A stretch of DNA of 6,173 nucleotides from CAYQAE01 sp964415445 [NCBI: uncultured archaeon]. Lineage in GTDB: Archaea > CAYQAE01. Position 1 is the stretch's first letter. Each line of letters opens with the position of its first letter. The stretch covers positions 6,564 to 12,736 of the forward strand of contig CAYQAE010000010.1 in NCBI GenBank assembly GCA_964415445.1, read 5' to 3'. Positions 1-6,173 of the stretch are shown piece by piece. The position numbers and the translations under genes are program-made. The notes under the pieces are model-generated. The model was not told the DNA's origin. It worked only from the letters and a program-made list of their open reading frames with translations, and did no database searches.

Positions 1-210
1 TTCGAAGAATTTTATATTTCCTTTATGAAAATCATATTTCATTACATTTTTCCATTTTTTAAACCAAGTAATTCTTTCTGCTTGTTCAGACCAAAATCCA
101 TCTGGATCTTCTATTGATTTTTTATACATCTCTTTATATTTTTCAGGCGTTATATGCGCCCTTTTTTTTGCTTCTTCTAATATATCATATACTATTTTAT
201 CTTCATTCAT
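1..210 (-). CDS. acs: AMP-forming acetyl-CoA synthetase, N-terminal fragment (runs off left edge)
   Basis: The first 70 codons of a leftward gene are present and the rest lies outside the window. The protein begins MNEDKIVYDILEEAKKRAHI and continues with a stretch, residues about 24-56, whose order Y-x-x-M-Y-x-x-S-x-x-D-P-x-x-F-W-x-E-x-A, then W-F-x-x-W, is typical of the ACAS_N cap of acetate-CoA ligases. These enzymes activate acetate in the cytoplasm through acetyl-AMP to acetyl-CoA, using ATP to AMP plus pyrophosphate. The catalytic and acetylatable lysine motifs are not in the window, so the substrate cannot be confirmed; propionyl-CoA synthetase is possible. The ATG at 210 is chosen because AGGTG (217-221) sits six bases upstream. 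The gene follows the acetate transporter by 14 bases, so the two are likely cotranscribed as an acetate uptake and activation unit. Confidence 0.85.
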   Translation of the reverse strand, partial: MNEDKIVYDILEEAKKRAHITPEKYKEMYKKSIEDPDGFWSEQAERITWFKKWKNVMKYDFHKGNIKFFE

Positions 211-224
211 CTATTACACCTAAT

Positions 225-785
225 TTATTTAACTGGAAATATCGGCATTTTTTCTTTACCATACATTTCATTCATTACTTCAGCCATTGCTAAATATATA
301 GCGCCAAAGCCAACTACTATTCCTTCTATTCCTGCTATAGTATGGATAGTCTCATTATATACTCCTAATCCTAATAAAAAGAACAATAATGCTAAACTAG
401 CAAATACAAATTGTAAACATCGATTAGTTTTCAATGTTGATAAAAACATCCATAATGTGAATATACCCCACATAAACAAATATGAAGCCATTGCACCGTC
501 TGTGGGTTTTGAAAAACCTAAATCCATATTTGGCAAGACCCATAATCCTACTAAAGATATCCAAAACAATCCAAAAGAAGTGAAGGCAGTTGTTCCAAAT
601 GTATTTCCTTTTCTAAATTCCATAATACCTGCAATTATTTGTGCTATACCTCCATAAAATACACCCATAGACAAAATCATAGTTCCTAGAGCAAATAATC
701 CGGCATTATGTAGATTTAACAACACAGTTGTCATTCCAAATCCCATTAAACCTAATGGAGCAGGATTAGCTAGTTTATTTTCCAT
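225..785 (-). CDS. satP: Acetate uptake transporter, SatP/YaaH (GPR1/FUN34) family
   Basis: This is a 186-residue hydrophobic protein with about six membrane segments, close to the length of E. coli SatP. The family signature [14 protein letters not shown] lies at residues 7-20. A second conserved block begins F-Y-G-G-I-A-Q at about residue 43 and continues through G-I-M-E-F, G-N-T-F-G and F-G-L-F-W. Family members carry acetate (and sometimes succinate) across the cytoplasmic membrane, generally with protons. The frame also opens with a GTG at 794, three codons earlier, but that codon lies inside the AAGGTGA ribosome binding site (791-797). The ATG at 785, five bases after that site, is the likelier start. 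The next gene, 14 bases downstream, is an AMP-forming acetyl-CoA synthetase, which supports acetate as substrate. An inverted repeat directly before the ribosome binding site may regulate it. Family assignment is firm; substrate range is inferred. Confidence 0.93.
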   Translation of the reverse strand: MENKLANPAPLGLMGFGMTTVLLNLHNAGLFALGTMILSMGVFYGGIAQIIAGIMEFRKGNTFGTTAFTSFGLFWISLVGLWVLPNMDLGFSKPTDGAMASYLFMWGIFTLWMFLSTLKTNRCLQFVFASLALLFFLLGLGVYNETIHTIAGIEGIVVGFGAIYLAMAEVMNEMYGKEKMPIFPVK

Positions 786-790
786 GTTTT

Positions 791-797
791 TCACCTT
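791..797 (-). promoter_or_regulatory. Ribosome binding site that fixes the satP start
   Basis: Read on the minus strand the bases are AAGGTGA, followed by AAAAC and then ATG at 785. The site matches the archaeal anti-Shine-Dalgarno sequence. It overlaps the GTG at 794, which therefore is unlikely to be the start codon. Confidence 0.75.
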
Positions 798-818
798 GTA
801 AGTGTGATAGGCTTACAA
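796..818. repeat. 7-9-7 inverted repeat in the satP leader (operator or hairpin candidate)
   Basis: TTGTAAG (796-802) and CTTACAA (812-818) are perfect inverted copies separated by nine bases. On the minus strand the second arm runs directly into the satP ribosome binding site and shares two bases with it. It could be the binding site of a dimeric repressor or, in the mRNA, a short stem that affects ribosome access. The symmetry is seen directly; the role is inference. A seven-base stem rich in A-U pairs would be only marginally stable as RNA, so a DNA operator is somewhat likelier. Confidence 0.4.
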
Positions 819-869
819 TTTTTAATGTTTACTACATTAATTTAAAACAACCTTGAATTTGATTAAAAA

Positions 870-877
870 TATTTAAA
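870..877 (-). promoter_or_regulatory. Candidate TATA box for the satP-acs operon
   Basis: The minus strand reads TTTAAATA here. A start of transcription about 25 bases downstream, near 845, would leave a leader of roughly 60 bases containing the inverted repeat. A competing box, TTTAAATTAA at 837-846, would instead place the transcription start close to that repeat. No clear BRE is seen for either, so the choice is tentative. Confidence 0.25.
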
Positions 878-1153
878 AAAAGATTGAATATTCTTTTAAA
901 TCCTTTATTTAAAAAATAATAAATCTGAAAGCTAAAAAAAATCCTGTTAAATGATTCTTGATTTATATTGATCCTATTTTGCGATTATTATAAGCGGTTG
1001 TTTTGTTACTTTTTTGTAAAATATTTAGAATTTTTTTATTAGACTTTTAGATGAAATAATATTCATAAATAAGTGTGCTTAAATCTATTTAAATTCAATG
1101 AAATTACAATGAATAACATTTATCACAAAGAAATCAATATTCTCTTAAACATC

Positions 1154-1161
1154 AAATATAT
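1154..1161 (+). promoter_or_regulatory. Candidate TATA box for the rightward acyl-CoA operon
   Basis: AAATATAT at this position would put transcription initiation near 1185 and give a leader of about 30 bases before the ribosome binding site at 1206. Surrounding DNA is so AT-rich that other boxes, such as TTTATATT at 962-969, cannot be excluded. Confidence 0.25.
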
Positions 1162-1188
1162 TGAAAAAAATATCTCATTCAAAATTAG

Positions 1189-1199
1189 ATATTCAATAT
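1189..1199. repeat. Short palindrome upstream of the rightward operon
   Basis: ATATT-C-AATAT is a perfect odd palindrome ending seven bases before the AGGTGA ribosome binding site. It lies between the candidate TATA box and the start codon, where a repressor could act. All its arm bases are A or T, so chance is a serious alternative. Confidence 0.2.
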
Positions 1200-1205
1200 T
1201 TAAAT

Positions 1206-1211
1206 AGGTGA
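1206..1211 (+). promoter_or_regulatory. Ribosome binding site pointing to a CTG start
   Basis: AGGTGA is followed by six bases and then CTG at 1218, in frame with the hydrolase/GNAT protein. The same AGGTGAAAAAC string precedes the satP ATG. Its last three bases also form the TGA stop that bounds the hydrolase frame upstream, so no start of this frame can lie farther upstream. Confidence 0.65.
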
Positions 1212-1217
1212 AAAACT

Positions 1218-3083
1218 CTGCAAAATCTAAAAGAAAAATATCCAAAAAAATGTTTAGATGAAAATACTATTTTTAGTCATATCCACCGGGGAGATAGAAT
1301 TTTTATTGCAACTGCTTGCGGAGAACCCCAATATTTAGTATTTGCATTAATTAAATATGTAGAGTCACACCCTAAAGCTTTTTTTGATGCAGAAGTATTT
1401 CATGTATGGACTTTAGGTGTTGCACCATATACTGATACTAAATTTAAACATAATTTCAGACATAATTCTTTTTTTATTGCGTCACATACTAGAGAAGCTG
1501 TAAATCAAGGTCAAGCAGATTATACACCAATATTTTTATCTGAGATTCCATCATTATTTAAAAAAAAGGCTGTCCCTGTTGATGTAGCTTTAATTCAAAC
1601 TTCACCACCAGACGATCATGGCTATATGAGTCTTGGTATAAGTGTGGATATAACAAAATCGGCAGTGGAGAATGCCAATATAGTTATAGCACAAGTAAAT
1701 AAGAATATGCCTCGAATACATGGAGATAGTTTTATTCATATAGATGATGTGGACTTTGTAGTTTTACATGATGAATCTATTTTAGAATATCATGCTACAA
1801 TTGATGATGATGTTGCTCAAAAAATAGGCAAGTATGTTGTAAGATTGATCCGAGATGGAGATACGATTCAAGTCGGTTATGGAAGTATTCCAAATGCAAT
1901 TTTGTCAAATTTATCTGAAAAAAAACATATAGGTGTCCATACTGAATTATTAGGGGATGGAATAGTTGAGCTCATGAAAAAAGGAGTAGTTGATAATACA
2001 AAAAAAACTGTGGATCGTGGAAAAACAGTAGCTACATTCTGTATGGGTTCAAAAAATACATATGAATTTCTTCATGACAACCCTGCAATTGAATTTAGAA
2101 CTGTAGAATATACAAATAATCCTCTAAATATAGCTCAGCAAGAGAGAATTACAGCAATCAATAGTGCTTTAGAGATTGATTTAACAGGTCAAGCTACCGC
2201 AGAGGGCATTGGAAAAACATTTTATAGTGGTGTTGGAGGGCAGGCTGATTTTATGCGTGGTGCAATATTGGCTAAAAATGGAAAAACTATACTTACACTT
2301 CCCTCAACCGCAGAAGAAGGGAAAACTTCAAGAATTATGCCATTTTTAAAAGAAGGTGCAGGGGTAACTCTTCATCGAGGTGATGTTCATTATGTGGTAA
2401 CTGAATATGGAATTGCATATTTACATGGAAAAAATATTCGTGAACGCGCAATGGAATTAATTGCAATTGCACATCCAAAATTTAGACCTTGGCTTATAAA
2501 AGAAGCTAAAGAGCAAAATCTAATTTATAAAGATCAAGCTTTTATTCCAGGTAAGCGCGGAGAATATCCCGAAGATCTTGAAGCATTCAAAACTACCAAA
2601 AAAGGAATTGAGATTTTTTTAAGACCGGTAAAGATTAGTGATGAGACACTTCTAAAAGATTTCTTTTATTCTTTATCAGATGGTAGTATATATAAGCGTT
2701 TTATGTCTGTAAGAAAAGATATGCCTCATGAAAGATTACAAGAATTCGTTGTTATTGACTACACAAAAGAGATGGTAATTTTAGCTGAAATAGAAGAAAA
2801 TAAAAATAAAACAATTGTAGCTGTTGGTCAATATGGTATAGATGAGAGATCTCACACCGCAGAAGTCGCATTAGTGGTAAGAGATTCTTATCAAAATAAG
2901 GGTATCGGTGCTGAACTTTTAGATTATCTAACATTTTTAGCTAGAAAACAAGGGCTTCTTGGATTTACTGCAGAAGTATTAACATCAAATAGAGCTATGC
3001 TACACTTATTTGAAGAAGCAGGATTTGACATTGAAAAATGCTGCGAAGGTAATGTTTATGAATTAAGAATGATGTTTAGGTGA
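1218..3083 (+). CDS. Acetyl-CoA hydrolase/CoA-transferase fused to a GNAT acetyltransferase domain
   Basis: This 621-residue two-part protein starts at a probable CTG. Residues about 1-440 form an acetyl-CoA hydrolase/transferase of the 4-hydroxybutyrate CoA-transferase type. They include CGEPQY (34-39), S-P-P-D-D-H-G-Y-M-S-L-G (129-140), the CoA-site loop G-Y-G-S-I-P (220-225), I-N-S-A-L-E with the probable catalytic glutamate E319, and G-V-G-G-Q (338-342). Such enzymes move CoA between acyl-CoA and a free acid, or hydrolyse acyl-CoA, in the cytoplasm. Residues about 463-621 are a GNAT domain with the acetyl-CoA loop QNKGIGA (559-565) and N591 in the following N-x-x-M-x-x-L-F-E-x-A-G-F motif. 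This domain type resembles that of Pat/PatZ protein lysine acetyltransferases. The frame has no ATG, GTG or TTG between the stop at 1209 and the ATG at 1626. Starting at 1626 would remove 136 residues of conserved domain. It leads an operon with ADP-forming acetate-CoA ligase four bases downstream. The acyl substrate is unknown. Confidence 0.88.
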   Translation: MQNLKEKYPKKCLDENTIFSHIHRGDRIFIATACGEPQYLVFALIKYVESHPKAFFDAEVFHVWTLGVAPYTDTKFKHNFRHNSFFIASHTREAVNQGQADYTPIFLSEIPSLFKKKAVPVDVALIQTSPPDDHGYMSLGISVDITKSAVENANIVIAQVNKNMPRIHGDSFIHIDDVDFVVLHDESILEYHATIDDDVAQKIGKYVVRLIRDGDTIQVGYGSIPNAILSNLSEKKHIGVHTELLGDGIVELMKKGVVDNTKKTVDRGKTVATFCMGSKNTYEFLHDNPAIEFRTVEYTNNPLNIAQQERITAINSALEIDLTGQATAEGIGKTFYSGVGGQADFMRGAILAKNGKTILTLPSTAEEGKTSRIMPFLKEGAGVTLHRGDVHYVVTEYGIAYLHGKNIRERAMELIAIAHPKFRPWLIKEAKEQNLIYKDQAFIPGKRGEYPEDLEAFKTTKKGIEIFLRPVKISDETLLKDFFYSLSDGSIYKRFMSVRKDMPHERLQEFVVIDYTKEMVILAEIEENKNKTIVAVGQYGIDERSHTAEVALVVRDSYQNKGIGAELLDYLTFLARKQGLLGFTAEVLTSNRAMLHLFEEAGFDIEKCCEGNVYELRMMFR

Positions 3084-3087
3084 TGGG

Positions 3088-5214
3088 ATGAGAAAGAATT
3101 CAGAAATAAAATATTTATTTGAGCCAAAATCCATTGCTGTAATTGGAGCATCACAAAACCCTGAAAAAATTGGTTATAAAATAGTTCAAAATATTGTTTC
3201 TTCTCAATTTAGAGGTAATATATATCCTATTAATCCAAAAGGTGGAGAGCTTCTTGGAAATAAAATTTATTCATCTATATTAGATGTTGAAGATAACATT
3301 GATTTAGCATGTATTGCAGTCCCTGCAAAATACACTTTTGATGTTGTCAAAGAATGTGGAAAAAAAGGAGTAAAGTATCTTGCAATAATTACTTCTGGTT
3401 TTTCTGAAGTAGGTAATTTGGAAGAAGAAAAAAAGATGGTATCTTATGCTAAAAAAAATGGAATGAGAATTTTAGGGCCCAATATTTTTGGGATATATTC
3501 ATCCATAGCGCCTGTTAATGCAACATTTGGCCCTGGAAATATTAAAAGAGGAAATGTTGCAATTATTACTCAAAGCGGTGCATTAGGCATAGCTATGATT
3601 GGAAAAACAAAATTCGAAAATATTGGATTGTCTGCTATAGTTTCAGTTGGAAATAAATCAGATTTAGAAGAAGCAGAGCTTTTAGAATATCTTATTGACG
3701 ATAAGAATACTAAAGTAATTCTTATGTACATTGAAGGGATTAAAAAAGGCGAAAAATTAGTATCAATTCTAAAGCAAGCTACAAAGAAAAAACCAATTGT
3801 AGTTATAAAATCAGGTAGATCAAAAAGAGGGGCTCAAGCTGCAGCTTCACATACGGGTTCTCTAGCTGGCGCTGATGAGATATTTTCAGATATTATGAAA
3901 CAATGTGGAGTTTTGCGCGCAGAAAGTATTGAAGAAGCACTTAATTGGAGCAAGTTTTTATCAAATACACCAAAACCTATGGGTGAAAATGCTGTAATTA
4001 TAACTAATGGAGGGGGAATTGGAGTTATGGCAGCTGATGCTAGTGAAAAATATGGTGTGAATCTTTATGATGATTTTGAAGTTTTAAAAAATACATTTAA
4101 AGATGCTGTTCCTGATTTCGGATCGACAAAAAATCCTGTAGATTTAACAGGACAAGCAAAAATATCAGATTATGAAATTGCCATAAATACTGCCCTAAAG
4201 AATAAAGAAATTCATTCAATTATTTGTCTTGGGTGTGAAACTGCAGTTATTAATTCTGAATCTCTAAAATCCACTATTAAATCAATTTACAAAAGAAGTA
4301 GATCAGAAAAACCAATTGTATTTTCATTTTTTGGTGGTCAAGAAATTGAAGATTCTATAAATTTCTTGAGGAGAAAAGGTGTTCCTATTTTTTCGGATGT
4401 ATATGAAGCGATATCATGTCTAGGTGTCCTATATATTAGCAAACGTAGATTAAAAGACAAAGTCGAACAGCTAAAAAGTATAAATATTGATTTTAAAAAA
4501 ATTAATCAAATTATCAAAGATGTACAAAAAGATAATAGAACATTTCTTCTGTCACATGAAGCTCAAAATCTTATGCAAGCTGCAAATATTCAAAATCCAA
4601 AAAGCATTTTAGCAAGAAATTTAGATGAAGCTACAAAAGCAGCTGAAGAAATTGGTTATCCAGTTGTCATGAAAATTGTTTCAAAAGATATAATTCACAA
4701 AAGTGATGCTGGTGGCGTGGCCCTAAATTTAGCTGATAAAAAAGAACTGATTGATGCATATCAAGCTATAATCTACAATTGTAAAAAATACAAACCTGAA
4801 GCACATATTGTAGGTGTAGAAGTAAGTGAAATGGTTAAAAAAGGCACGGAAATAATTATAGGTTCTAGAAGAGATCATACATTTGGACCTATTGTCATGT
4901 TTGGATTAGGTGGCATATATGTTGAAATTATGAAAGATGTGTCTTTTAGAGCATACCCACTAAATTCACATGAAGCAAGAATTATGATTAAAGAAATTAA
5001 ATCATATCCTCTTCTTTTGGGGGTGAGAGGCGAAAAGAAAAAAGATATTAATAGTATAGTTGATACTATATTAAAAGTTGGAGCAGTTTTATATAATTTC
5101 CCTGATATTACTGATATTGAAATCAATCCTTTGGTGGTCTATAAAGAAAGACATGGAGCAAAAGCAGTTGATGTTCGTATTCTTTTATATAATAAAGGTG
5201 ATTTAGATGAATAA
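3088..5214 (+). CDS. acd: ADP-forming acetate-CoA ligase, single-chain (alpha-beta fusion)
   Basis: The 708-residue protein has the full domain order of ADP-forming acyl-CoA synthetases. A Rossmann CoA-binding domain occupies about residues 8-135 (I-A-V-I-G-A-S near its start). A succinyl-CoA-ligase-like part with A-I-I-T-Q-S-G-A-L-G and A-S-H-T-G-S-L-A-G follows to about 285. A third subdomain begins near I-T-N-G-G-G-I-G-V. An ATP-grasp domain spans about 480-705, with I-H-K-S-D-A-G-G-V and a metal-binding-type D-I-E-I-N-P-L-V-V. H255 is the expected phosphorylated histidine and H537 the second histidine that relays phosphate to ADP. Both are present, so it should be an active enzyme rather than a degenerate Pat-like module. 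The reaction is acyl-CoA + ADP + Pi to acid + CoA + ATP, reversible and cytoplasmic. GGTGAT (3079-3084) overlaps the preceding stop and lies three bases before ATG. Acetate is the likely substrate from context; branched or aryl acids are possible. Confidence 0.93.
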   Translation: MRKNSEIKYLFEPKSIAVIGASQNPEKIGYKIVQNIVSSQFRGNIYPINPKGGELLGNKIYSSILDVEDNIDLACIAVPAKYTFDVVKECGKKGVKYLAIITSGFSEVGNLEEEKKMVSYAKKNGMRILGPNIFGIYSSIAPVNATFGPGNIKRGNVAIITQSGALGIAMIGKTKFENIGLSAIVSVGNKSDLEEAELLEYLIDDKNTKVILMYIEGIKKGEKLVSILKQATKKKPIVVIKSGRSKRGAQAAASHTGSLAGADEIFSDIMKQCGVLRAESIEEALNWSKFLSNTPKPMGENAVIITNGGGIGVMAADASEKYGVNLYDDFEVLKNTFKDAVPDFGSTKNPVDLTGQAKISDYEIAINTALKNKEIHSIICLGCETAVINSESLKSTIKSIYKRSRSEKPIVFSFFGGQEIEDSINFLRRKGVPIFSDVYEAISCLGVLYISKRRLKDKVEQLKSINIDFKKINQIIKDVQKDNRTFLLSHEAQNLMQAANIQNPKSILARNLDEATKAAEEIGYPVVMKIVSKDIIHKSDAGGVALNLADKKELIDAYQAIIYNCKKYKPEAHIVGVEVSEMVKKGTEIIIGSRRDHTFGPIVMFGLGGIYVEIMKDVSFRAYPLNSHEARIMIKEIKSYPLLLGVRGEKKKDINSIVDTILKVGAVLYNFPDITDIEINPLVVYKERHGAKAVDVRILLYNKGDLDE

Positions 5215-6173
5215 ATTATTATTTGCATCAATAAGAAAAAATGCAGGAAAAACTAGTTTAATTGCCGGTATGGCTCAAGCATTAGGCAAAACTTTTGGAT
5301 ATATGAAACCATTTGGGGATAGATTATTATATAAGAAAAAAAGATTGTGGGATTATGATGCTGCCCTAATTACCACATATTTTAGTTTAGATGAAAGACC
5401 AGAAGATATAACACTTGGTTTTGAGCATGCAAAAATTCGATATATGTATGATGCAAAAACTACCAATGAAAAATTACATAAATTGATTGCAGCAACTAGT
5501 AAAGATAAAGATATTCTTTTTATTGAAGGTGGATGCAGTATAACTCATGGAGTTTCAGTAAATCTTGGAGCATTATCGGTAGCTAAATATAGTGATGCAA
5601 AGTTAATTATTGTTATTAGTGGAAATGACGATGAAATTCTTGATGATATTGCATTTATTAAAAGTTATGTTGATACAGAGAGTAATAAAATTGATTTTGC
5701 AGGAGTTATAATAAATAAAGTTACAGATATTGATGATTTTAAAAATACATATCTTAATTTAATTGAAGAGATGGATATTCCTATTTTAGGGATTATTCCA
5801 TATGTAAAAGAACTTACTTATCCAGCTGTAGGATTCATAAGCAGACATATATTTGCAAAAGTATTGGCAGGAGAAGAAAAATTAGATAATGAAGTTAAGA
5901 CAGTAATTGTTGGAGCTTTATCTGCAAGTGGTGCTATGAAAGCTCCAGTATTTAAAAAAGAAAGAAAATTAGTTATCACAGGCGGAGATCGCGATGATTT
6001 AATTTTAGCTGCAATAAATAGTGATACAGCAGGAATAGTTTTGACAAACAATATCTTGCCCCCTGCAAATATAATCTCAAAAGCCGCTGAGAGTCAAGTT
6101 CCTCTGCTTTTAGCTTCAGCAGATACTTTCCAAATCGCAAAACAAATAGATGATATGGAAGTCCTTCTGACAA
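5207..6173 (+). CDS. BioD-like/DRTGG-domain protein, stand-alone phosphotransacetylase N-terminal type (COG0857-like), cut by right edge
   Basis: 322 codons are visible, open to the right edge; the family is usually about 350-360 residues, so perhaps 30-40 are missing. Residues 1 to about 210 resemble the BioD/cobyrinate-synthase P-loop fold. The nucleotide loop reads S-I-R-K-N-A-G-K-T (8-16), keeping GKT but lacking the usual first glycine. Y-M-K-P-F-G-D-R and a Walker B-like D-I-L-F-I-E-G-G follow. From about residue 231 comes a DRTGG domain, recognisable by V-I-V-G-A-L-S-A-S-G and T-G-G-D-R-D-D (258-264). The same pair forms the N-terminal, regulatory part of long bacterial phosphotransacetylases. 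No catalytic phosphotransacetylase domain is seen, and its activity is unknown. The ATG overlaps the preceding ligase gene by eight bases, with GGTGAT (5197-5202) four bases before it, so translation is probably coupled to that gene. A sensor or regulator of acyl-CoA or acyl phosphate metabolism is an inference. Confidence 0.85.
   Translation, partial: MNKLLFASIRKNAGKTSLIAGMAQALGKTFGYMKPFGDRLLYKKKRLWDYDAALITTYFSLDERPEDITLGFEHAKIRYMYDAKTTNEKLHKLIAATSKDKDILFIEGGCSITHGVSVNLGALSVAKYSDAKLIIVISGNDDEILDDIAFIKSYVDTESNKIDFAGVIINKVTDIDDFKNTYLNLIEEMDIPILGIIPYVKELTYPAVGFISRHIFAKVLAGEEKLDNEVKTVIVGALSASGAMKAPVFKKERKLVITGGDRDDLILAAINSDTAGIVLTNNILPPANIISKAAESQVPLLLASADTFQIAKQIDDMEVLLT

Larger units (their letters stand above)
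798..1205. other. Divergent intergenic region, no gene seen
   Basis: About 400 bases separate the two divergent operons. The region is very AT-rich, has frequent stops in all frames, and holds no tRNA-like fold or coding stretch that I can recognise. It must carry both promoters. Contents worth naming are the satP leader inverted repeat, a palindrome GAATATTC (886-893), TATA-like stretches on both strands, an inverted pair TCAATAT (1134-1140) and ATATTGA (1158-1164), and the odd palindrome ATATTCAATAT just before the rightward gene. In DNA this AT-rich such elements also arise by chance. Confidence 0.6.

Noticed and set aside
457-657. Plus-strand open frame of 66 codons
   Set aside because: It is antisense to the well-supported acetate transporter and has no recognisable protein features.
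1031-1037. Run of seven T considered as a terminator
   Set aside because: No gene ends upstream of it on the plus strand, and similar runs are common in this AT-rich spacer.
799-1077. TAAGTGTG present at 799-806 and again at 1070-1077, considered as a shared operator
   Set aside because: One eight-base match within about 400 bases is expected by chance, and the flanking bases differ.
1208-1259. Tiny open frame starting at GTG 1208 after the hydrolase leader
   Set aside because: It encodes only 17 lysine-rich residues, lies out of frame within the real hydrolase coding sequence, and its GTG is part of the ribosome binding site.
2752-2934. Minus-strand open frame inside the GNAT region
   Set aside because: It is fully antisense to conserved GNAT motifs and has no family resemblance.
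1626-3083. Start of the hydrolase/GNAT gene at the ATG at 1626
   Set aside because: The family-typical sequence S-P-P-D-D-H-G-Y immediately precedes it in frame, and another 136 residues of hydrolase domain extend upstream without a stop.
4875-5126. Minus-strand open frame inside the ATP-grasp region
   Set aside because: It is a shadow of the ligase gene, whose frame carries conserved motifs throughout.
5818-6173. Two minus-strand open frames at the right end
   Set aside because: Both are antisense to the BioD/DRTGG protein, whose plus-strand frame is continuous and matches a known family.

Overview
The window is a short, gene-dense stretch of strongly AT-rich DNA (about 30% G+C by eye) that looks archaeal. 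All five start regions carry ribosome binding sites of the GGTG/GGTGAT type, complementary to the archaeal 16S 3' end, rather than AGGAGG. The gene content (ADP-forming acetyl-CoA synthetase, a stand-alone BioD/DRTGG protein, an acetate transporter and AMP-forming acetyl-CoA synthetase) fits a methanogen. An AT-rich member of the Methanobacteriales is my best guess, but no marker in the window settles the taxonomy.

Layout: two divergent operons face away from a roughly 420-base intergenic region. Leftward: an acetate uptake transporter of the SatP/YaaH family (785 to 225), followed 14 bases later by the first 70 codons of an AMP-forming acetyl-CoA synthetase (210 to the left edge). Rightward: an acetyl-CoA hydrolase/CoA-transferase fused to a C-terminal GNAT acetyltransferase domain (1218-3083), a single-chain ADP-forming acetate-CoA ligase (3088-5214), and a BioD-like plus DRTGG-domain protein (5207 to the right edge). 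The rightward genes are separated by 4 bases or overlap by 8 bases, so they are almost certainly cotranscribed.

How they fit together: every gene can be linked to acetate, acyl-CoA or acyl phosphate chemistry. The left operon imports acetate and activates it at the cost of ATP to AMP. The right operon can interconvert acyl-CoA and acids by CoA transfer or hydrolysis and by a reversible ATP-conserving ligase. The GNAT domain is a candidate regulator, because Pat-type GNATs acetylate and inactivate AMP-forming acetyl-CoA synthetases in other organisms. The BioD/DRTGG protein resembles the regulatory N-terminal part of long phosphotransacetylases but has no known activity.

The most unusual sequence feature is the start of the hydrolase/GNAT gene. 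Its open frame reaches back to a stop at 1209-1211 and contains no ATG, GTG or TTG before an internal ATG at 1626. A CTG at 1218 lies six bases after a clear AGGTGA and is the likely start, giving 621 residues instead of 485. A 7-9-7 inverted repeat abutting the transporter's ribosome binding site is the best candidate regulatory element. I found no mobile element, CRISPR array, or tRNA or rRNA gene.
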